Assembly (NCBI RefSeq): GCF_000091045.1
Contig: NC_006670.1
Span: forward strand, 429,501-493,500
Reading direction: 5' to 3'
Length of the DNA stretch: 64,000 nt
DNA from: Cryptococcus deneoformans JEC21
Lineage: Eukaryota > Basidiomycota > Tremellomycetes > Tremellales > Cryptococcaceae
Under the pieces are notes generated by a model. The model was not told where the DNA came from, searched no databases, and saw only the letters and a program-made list of their open reading frames with translations. Position numbers and translations under genes: made by a program. Positions 57,580-64,000 of the stretch are shown piece after piece; position 1 is the first letter of the stretch; each line of letters starts with the position of its first letter.

Positions 57580-59648
57580 TCATTCAACAGGAGCATCAGA
57601 AGCATGCCTTGCCTTCTTGCTTCCGCCACCGGAATTTGCAGACGACGCAACTGTTGGCGAGCTGGGCTTTGACCGCACAGACACATTTTTAGACGAAGCG
57701 ACACTGTTCTTGCGGGAAGGGTTGCTTTCTTTCGGTCCAGGACCCGCTCGGTTTCTACACACTCTGATTAGATATTGCAATTCTCGCCGGACTGCAAACG
57801 CACCTTTTCTTAATAACATCCGTCTTGAGCGACAAGGGTCGAACGACACCGTGCAGTTTCTGATAGGTCATTAGAACGTCTCTAATTATATAGCTGAAAG
57901 ACAGTACTCACGTAGAAAAGTCCACACGCATTGCACAACGGCTGCCCATCTGGATCTCGTCTCCATAAAGGAGTGTTTGTCGTCTGACAATTTGTACACA
58001 TTGTGGGATTCTCACCACTAGGCATGATAGAGCCTGGCCCGCCTTCATTTTCACTCGTCGGCGTACCTGGTCGGGACTTATTATTTCCACTTGATCCCTT
58101 GTTCCCTTTACTGGAACCAGACCCAGCGTTTCCTGATGCATTAGTTGAGGCAGTACGACCGTGCTTTGATGATTCGCTTTGAGAAGACATCCTCAGAGCA
58201 GCGAGATTAGGAGTACTGCTAGATCTGTTCGGTGGCGGCATCTGTCTGTTGTCTACAGCCTTACCGCCTACAGCTTTTGGTAATGGCCGGATGTTGTTAC
58301 CTGAGCTGTTGTTACTGGGCGTAGGAGCACCGCTTTGGGGAGAGACGGCACTGGGAGAGAATTCGTTGGCGGCCTGACCGGGCACGGCCCCAAGAACTTG
58401 AGAGGGATTGATGTGGGTAAACGGGCTCGCAGATGAGTTTGCATTGAGGTAGAGGTGCATGAGCTGCTGAAAATCAAAAGGATTGTCGCCTGTAGCTTGA
58501 GGCATCGAAGGAAGGGACATTCCGGGTTCAATGTGACCAAACGCCGAAGGAGAACCAAACGCTGACGTATCCGCTGTAACAGGATGACTTGCCCAGTCTG
58601 TCAAGTCTGCAAGGTCGTCATCACCTTCATGGTTCACATCATTGTTTTCTTGGGTCCCTGAAGGAGTTGCACTTGCGGCAGCTAGGTCAAAAAAATTCTC
58701 GTAGGATTGAGGGAAGCTGAAGGTGAAGTTTGATGTGGGGAAGCCGCTGTCACCTTCTGGAAGAGGACTATTCGCGCCCCCTTGAGGAGAGGCTTCGGCA
58801 TGGCGCTTGCGAGGATTGGACATGAATTGAGGAGAGCTGGATGGTTCACCCTCTTCCAACAATTTCACAGTGTGGTCGAAAGATGTCTTTCGCACACGAC
58901 GAGGAAGAAACCCATAATGAGGATGGAAGTTTTCTTGGCTATGTGTATAGAGACCTGGACCATTGATTCCAGGTAAGTTAGACGTAGCTTCTTCGGAAGG
59001 ATTAAGCCCACTCGCGAGAGACATCTGAAGATGCTCCAGCGCGCTCCTGTTCTGAGGTGCAGAGGCGGGGTACAAGTCAGCCCCATTCATGTGCTCGACA
59101 GCTTGTTGCACTTCATCCTGCTCTCCTTCTTTCTCGGGTAACTGACTCAAGCTTTGCAGCATCATGCTAGAAGGACCAGGGAGAGATGAAGCATGGTGAT
59201 ATTGATTCTGGTTGCCATGATGGCTTGTCGAGTGGGCGTTAGCGGCGTGAATGTTCAGACTACCATGTCCGGCCATGTATTGGCCCATCTCTGCGATAGG
59301 TGTTCCGCCTGCAGCAAGAAGGTGATGAGCGTGAGCTTCACTGAAGGGGTTGCGGAATGGAGCCGCAGAACGGGAGCGTGACCTGGAAGAAGCACGCCAA
59401 TCAATATCCATGGGTATGCGAGAACGGGATCGGCTTGCTGCTCGCCAATCGATATCCATGCCGCTAGGAAAAATAATCAGTAAATGACATCATGATGTTG
59501 ACACGGTAACTCACTTTGGCGATTGGGAATTTGAGCTTGTTGCTCCAGCAAAACCAACAATTCTTGACTTCCCCTTTGTTCTTCCTCGTCTTTCCTCCAC
59601 AGGAGGCAATTCTGCGGCTGCAGCGGCTGCTGCTGCTGTTGCTGCCGC

Positions 59649-59680
<32 letters not shown>

Positions 59681-61604
59681 CCTTCTCAGCAGCCTCCTTA
59701 TCTTCTTTCTCTCTTTCCTCCTTCTCCTTTGCCGCTTGCTCCTCTTCCTTCTTCTTCAGTGTAAGATGCATCATTCTCCAGGTCAGATTCTCCATCCTCT
59801 GCCCGTTGGGCAAGGTATCTCTGGCTCTTGCGTATGCTTTCCAGACTTGCGCAGCAAGAGGATCCTTCTCAGCCACCTGCTCCGGAGGACCAACCTCGGG
59901 TAACGGGCTTGTGGCATCGCTCTGAGATGGTCGACGAGTAACTGGGAAAGACCCAAAACCATTGAGTGGTGGGGTCATAAGAGGAGTGCTAGGAACGCGA
60001 GCAGTGAGGAAGTCGTCTTGAAGGATGTCGCTGACGATGTTTGAGTCTTTTCGTCCCTTACGAGACGATGCTTCAGGGGACGACGGATTTTGAGAAAAGG
60101 ATGGCGTAGGAACACTTTTGGTAAGTGGCCAAGGCGGGGATGCAACATCAACAGTTTGCTTCGTTTGCTGCGTTTGCTGACTCAAGCCCATACCAATACC
60201 CATGCCCACTCTCAAAGCCATTTCTAAACCTGCAGCTCCATACTGGGCAAGATGCTCAAGAGACAATCCGTTCGGCAAAGGAGGTAAACCATTGAGTGAA
60301 ACGCCGCCGGGCATGGGCCCGTCATGAGGAGCTTCAGAGCCGGCTCTCGAGGCATGCTCGGAGGATGGTACACTTCCCCGGTGTGTCTGGAACACAGGAG
60401 CAGGATGCTGAGGTGCTTCACGCCGACGTGGAGCAATGGGCGGATATCGTGAACTACTGTTTGAGCCCTGTAACTCATGTTTGGCCATCGATTCCTGCTG
60501 CCACGAGCCGGTAATACCCATCTCAAAGGGGCTGTTGACTCCGAAATCACTACCGCCGGGTGTTGTCACGGGGGTCTCGCTCGAACCCATTGCCCTCTCG
60601 GATAAAGGCCAAGGCGTCAAGGGTTGGTTAGATGCACCTTTACTCACCTTACCAGGCTGTGCAAAGGTGACATGATTGTACTGCTGCTGAGGACCAGGGA
60701 ATCCAGATAGCCCCCCGGAATTGTGCAAGATGCCAGGAGAGTTAGCCGAAGATTGACTGCTTGAATGTATGTTCTGACCATCAGAGCTAGTCTGCTGTTG
60801 GTGCTGCAAGCGACGACTCAAAAGGCTTGTACCTCCAGGATGTGAAGTTGAATGGGCAGTGCTCCTAGCAGCTTTCGGAGACGTATTTGCGTTCAAAGCG
60901 CCCATAAAATCGATGGAAGCACTGTCGTTCATTTTACCCTGATTTCGCTCGACCAGATCAGCAAGGCTGGCAAATACAGCTGGATCGATGGGATCATCAT
61001 TACAGGTGGTCTTTTGAACCGTGCCCAACGGAGAAAACCAATTCGCGGGGTTCGGAAGAGACGTCCAGTCGAATGGCTTGCTATTCGCATCATTTTCACC
61101 CTGTTGATCAGGAAAAGATGCACCCCAAGAGGAAGGAGGAGGTTCTACGGGAGTAGTGGATATCATGGGAACAGAACGCTTTGATCTAGAAGAGGATAGT
61201 TGAGAGTGTGAAGAGGGCTGAACACCCTGGGAAAAGCTGTTTCGTGGGACGCTAGAACTCACTCCAACAATATCAATAGGAGTCATTGGCGTAGGGGTGG
61301 TGGCAATCGACGAATGGTCATTACCATGGAAAGAACCACTGCCGCTGTGTCCTATACTTGATGGTTGAGAGAATGATTGGTATCCCTGTGGAGGGTAAGG
61401 AAAGTTGTGTCGATTGATTGGAATGGAAGGCGACATGGCAGGTGTTGGAGGATTGGAGAGGCGGGAAGACGCGGCAGAAGGGGGTCGTTCCGGGACCCGA
61501 GCACTATTTACTTTCCCATTGTAGACACCTTGCCCTCCTCCAGCATCCACAGTGAATGGTCCCTTTTTCCCCCCCGATGTAGTGCGCCATGGAAGCTTGT
61601 CCAT
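57580..61604 (-). CDS. GAT1: GATA-type nitrogen regulator Gat1/Are1
   Basis: Transcription factor of the AreA/NIT2 class, which activates use of poor nitrogen sources; in Cryptococcus Gat1/Are1 also affects virulence traits (established knowledge). Predicted 1290 residues from ATG 61604. Exons (minus): 61604-59515, 59463-57912, 57859-57804 and 57754-57580. The zinc finger begins [20 protein letters not shown], with C-x2-C-x17-C-x2-C, followed by LCNACGLFY, then after the intron [19 protein letters not shown], as in AreA. Upstream features: poly-Ala around residues 640-665, a duplicated block MDIDWRA(A/S)SRSRSR near 698-720, and Ser/Pro/Gln-rich regions. The frame is open upstream to about 61825 without an ATG, so the true start may lie in an upstream exon. 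The finger is split between exons 2 and 3. Confidence 0.93.
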
Positions 61605-64000
61605 TCTAGCCGCCGCTAGCTGCTGTTTGGTTGCAGTGCTAACGGGTCGAGTAGACGGCTCGCGAGGCGCTGTTGGTTTCGGTAGAAGTGGACGAAGCCT
61701 AGAAGAAGTCCCACCAGTGCTAGTTGAAGTAGTGGATACAGGAGATGATTTTGAAGATGTGGTAGACCTAGGAGAGGGACCTATAACGGGTGGAGACGGG
61801 GTGGAAATGGTGTCGGTTTTGTGTTGTTAGAGGCTGTGGTGATTGGAAGTAGCGGGAAGACCGCGCGGTCCATCGTAAGCCTGCATTCACCACAGATCAA
61901 AGGACGAGAAGAAAGGCTGGAGGCCCCGAATGATGCCTGCCACAACAAAGCTTGGATGACAAGAGATGCGAACAGAAAGCAAGAAGACTCGGCACGAAAG
62001 CCAAAAGAGGGAGGTCAGACACCGTTTCAATAGAAGGCAAACTTTTCATTGGCAATCGGCAACAGCCTTTATTGGCCTTTCTTGTGGAATTGACGAGAAG
62101 CCCACCCGTCCAGCGCCGCCTTCACGATGAGCTGACGAATATCCTCCCGCTCCTGTCGTGTTTCCGCGTATAAAATGTAAAATGGATCTGCTGGGAATAG
62201 CACATACCTGATAGGAAGGAGGGGAGCTTGCAAGGTCTCCTCTACTGCAGTCTATGGGCGCGGTAACGGACTGAAGTCTCTGCAGTTGCGGGCTGGTTGC
62301 GGGTGGCTGAAAATTGTTGACCGATGGAGTGCCTCGAGTATTGTTTTGACTCGACGTCGGAAGGTCGGTTGGCGGGACGGCGGCGTGTAGGTGGGTTAGT
62401 GGCAGCGGGAGCAGATTGTGGGACACGTGGATGGGGGAGGAGTGGTGGTGGGTGGTGGGTGAGTGGGCAAGGAATATACTGGCTGAGAGAGCGGATAATA
62501 ATTACTGTCGGCGAGCCACGGACACATCCACAGCCACCCCGCCAATTCTTCAGCATCCAGCAACCAGGCCCGATTCCTTGCTCCTTGGCTTGCGGCGGAT
62601 CATTTATTACCAAATGCAGTAATTCCTCATATCACCTTCACAAGCCGCCTCTCCTCCGCCGCCTGCCATTTCTTTTTGCCCTGGCCCTTTCCCTTTTTGG
62701 CCTCGTTCCTTATTCGTCTTCACTCCTCAGTGCTTGCTTGTCTCCTATTATCGATTCATCATATTTCATATATCGTATATATTCATGTTATTCATGCTAT
62801 TATTGAGGCTCTATTATACCTTAAGAACTTCTGCTGCTTTCTTCAATGTTTTCTCTTGTCTATCGTTGAGACAGAACAGACAGTCAGTACATTCGGTCAC
62901 AGGATGTACAGCTGAAAATACTACTCGTTGTTCGTACAACAACCAATGAAGAAGCCGCCTTTTTTGCCCTACTATCTTCCGTTTCTAGGCACCAGCCACA
63001 AGCCGAAAGAATGAGCACATCTATAGGCTACACATGTTTCGCAGGATGGTGGCGGCTATCATCAACCGACATGAGCATCTACTGGAAGGGGATAAATTAC
63101 ACAAATACAACAGAATACTGGTGCAGTATTGCATTTCTCGTCTCAGTCTCTAGCCTGTGATTCGTCTGTTCGATCTGCTCAGAGTGAGAGCACTGAGCAT
63201 GGGCCGCGATAGATTTCCATAGATCAAAAGATTCAGGTTTAGATTAACGGCACAAATGGCCGCTTAGATAACTAAACGAAGGGCCGGCGAATAAGAATGG
63301 TCGATCGTGCCGTGGGCCGCGATAAGAAGACGGAAGACGCGACTGGCGATTGTTCATAATAACGACTTTTTAAACGACACATAAATACGATATACGTTGT
63401 AGCATCAAGAAGACTGGGTTTGTCCCAATCATGATGCGGGCCCCCAGGCAACCCGAATGTTGTTGTAACAATCCAGAGGGATTATTCAGTCACTGAAATC
63501 AACAAACGGTCTTAATCGGAATGAAAAAAGAGAGACCAGAAAAATCTCGACAGGGAAACTGTCGGTAGCAAGGAAAGTGGTCGAGCGGTCTGTGGGTAGA
63601 GGCGGTCTACGGTCACACGTATCTATATGAACACCCCGGGAAGGGTCAACCAAATGAAATCAGAGACTTTTCTTGCTGCAACAACGAAATTCTTTTACCG
63701 TGTATGTACTAATACGTAGGGCTTGAGAGGAACGCGTAAAATTAAGGATAAATGTCATGGAAGAATTAATATGGTAAAACGGACTTCCGGATCGAGGGGA
63801 TCGACGACGACTTGTCCTAATAAATAAATATAGCATTATTATGCCTCTCGTCATCATCGCATGAATATCATGCCGTCTTTCACCATCAGCCGATCGGACT
63901 TTCGGAATTATTTTTAGGTCCTGCGGAGTTAGACAACTGTCACCTGCCTCTACTGCATATTTGAGCCGTCACTTTAGTTTATCCTTTGCATTACGTAATT
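61605..64000. other. GAT1 upstream region, no further gene recognised
   Basis: About 2.4 kb. The first 830 bases contain open minus-strand sequence that may belong to GAT1 leader or coding exons. From 62700 to the end I see no open frame, repeat or RNA pattern I can defend. The long upstream region is in keeping with a heavily regulated transcription factor. Confidence 0.4.
62208..62426 (-). other. Possible upstream exon of GAT1
   Basis: Minus-strand ATG at 62426 opens 73 codons (MSHNLLPLPLTHLHAA...SPPSYQ), Pro/Gln-rich like GAT1 itself, ending at a good donor GTATGT at 62207. No acceptor in the right phase is clear before 61604, so linkage to the GAT1 frame is unproven. It may instead be a leader exon with an upstream open frame. 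Confidence 0.3.

Overview
The window is nuclear DNA from a basidiomycete yeast, very probably a Cryptococcus species. Evidence seen: genes lie close together on both strands and nearly all carry several short introns (mostly 45-80 nt, GT-AG, with CTAAC/CTGAC-like branch sites). Established knowledge: the set includes a GPA2-type G-protein alpha subunit and a GAT1/ARE1 nitrogen GATA factor. I recall, unverified, that these two lie on the same C. neoformans chromosome with 13 genes between them, which is the number found here. Exon structures were built by hand from splice signals and checked for reading phase. There are no rRNA or tRNA genes, CRISPR arrays or prokaryotic features that I can support.

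Layout. 0-2.7 kb: 3' part of a kinesin-8 gene (+). 3.2-4.5 kb: membrane protein of unknown role (+). 4.7-8.7 kb: long disordered region fused to a quinone-reduct(ase)-type MDR domain (-). 8.9-10.5 kb: Siw14/Oca-family phosphatase fold with a substituted active site (+). 10.6-12.8 kb: DUG1 Cys-Gly dipeptidase, 12 exons (-). 13.1-15.1 kb: RING-like plus RRM protein (+). 15.3-19.3 kb: REV1 translesion polymerase (-). 19.3-22.6 kb: intergenic, holding a MITE-like element. 22.6-24.0 kb: GPA2 (+). 24.6-25.7 kb: UCH deubiquitinase (+). 25.8-27.8 kb: GID9/FYV10 E3 subunit (-). 28.1-29.0 kb: VPS29 retromer (+). 29.0-32.4 kb: poorly explained, with one candidate spliced transcript. 32.4-33.4 kb: Pho85-type cyclin (-). 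33.4-37.3 kb: large gene-poor stretch. 37.3-39.4 kb: PCF11 (+). 39.7-41.0 kb: Vps3844-type ER/vacuolar protein (+). 41.2-41.6 kb: MZT1 (-). 41.8-44.1 kb: membrane-anchored USP protease (+). 44.2-45.1 kb: EMC4 (-). 45.6-46.9 kb: RNase T2 fold without its catalytic residues, ending in RDEL (+). 47.7-49.5 kb: DUF1776-like protein (+). 50.1-51.7 kb: EI24-like membrane protein (+). 53.3-56.9 kb: Zn2Cys6 transcription factor (+). 57.6-61.6 kb: GAT1 (-). 61.6-64 kb: GAT1 upstream region.

The genes are mostly unrelated housekeeping functions, as is normal in a fungal chromosome arm, and nothing suggests a gene cluster or operon. Recurrent themes are ubiquitin control (UCH, GID9, USP, RING-like protein) and ER membrane biology (EMC4, EI24-like, Vps3844, RDEL-tailed T2 protein).

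I consider the most unusual items to be the ER-retained pseudo-RNase T2, the Siw14-family pseudophosphatase, the MITE with TA target duplication upstream of GPA2, two GC-AG introns, several 12-nt microexons, and the candidate gene at 29.8-30.3 kb.
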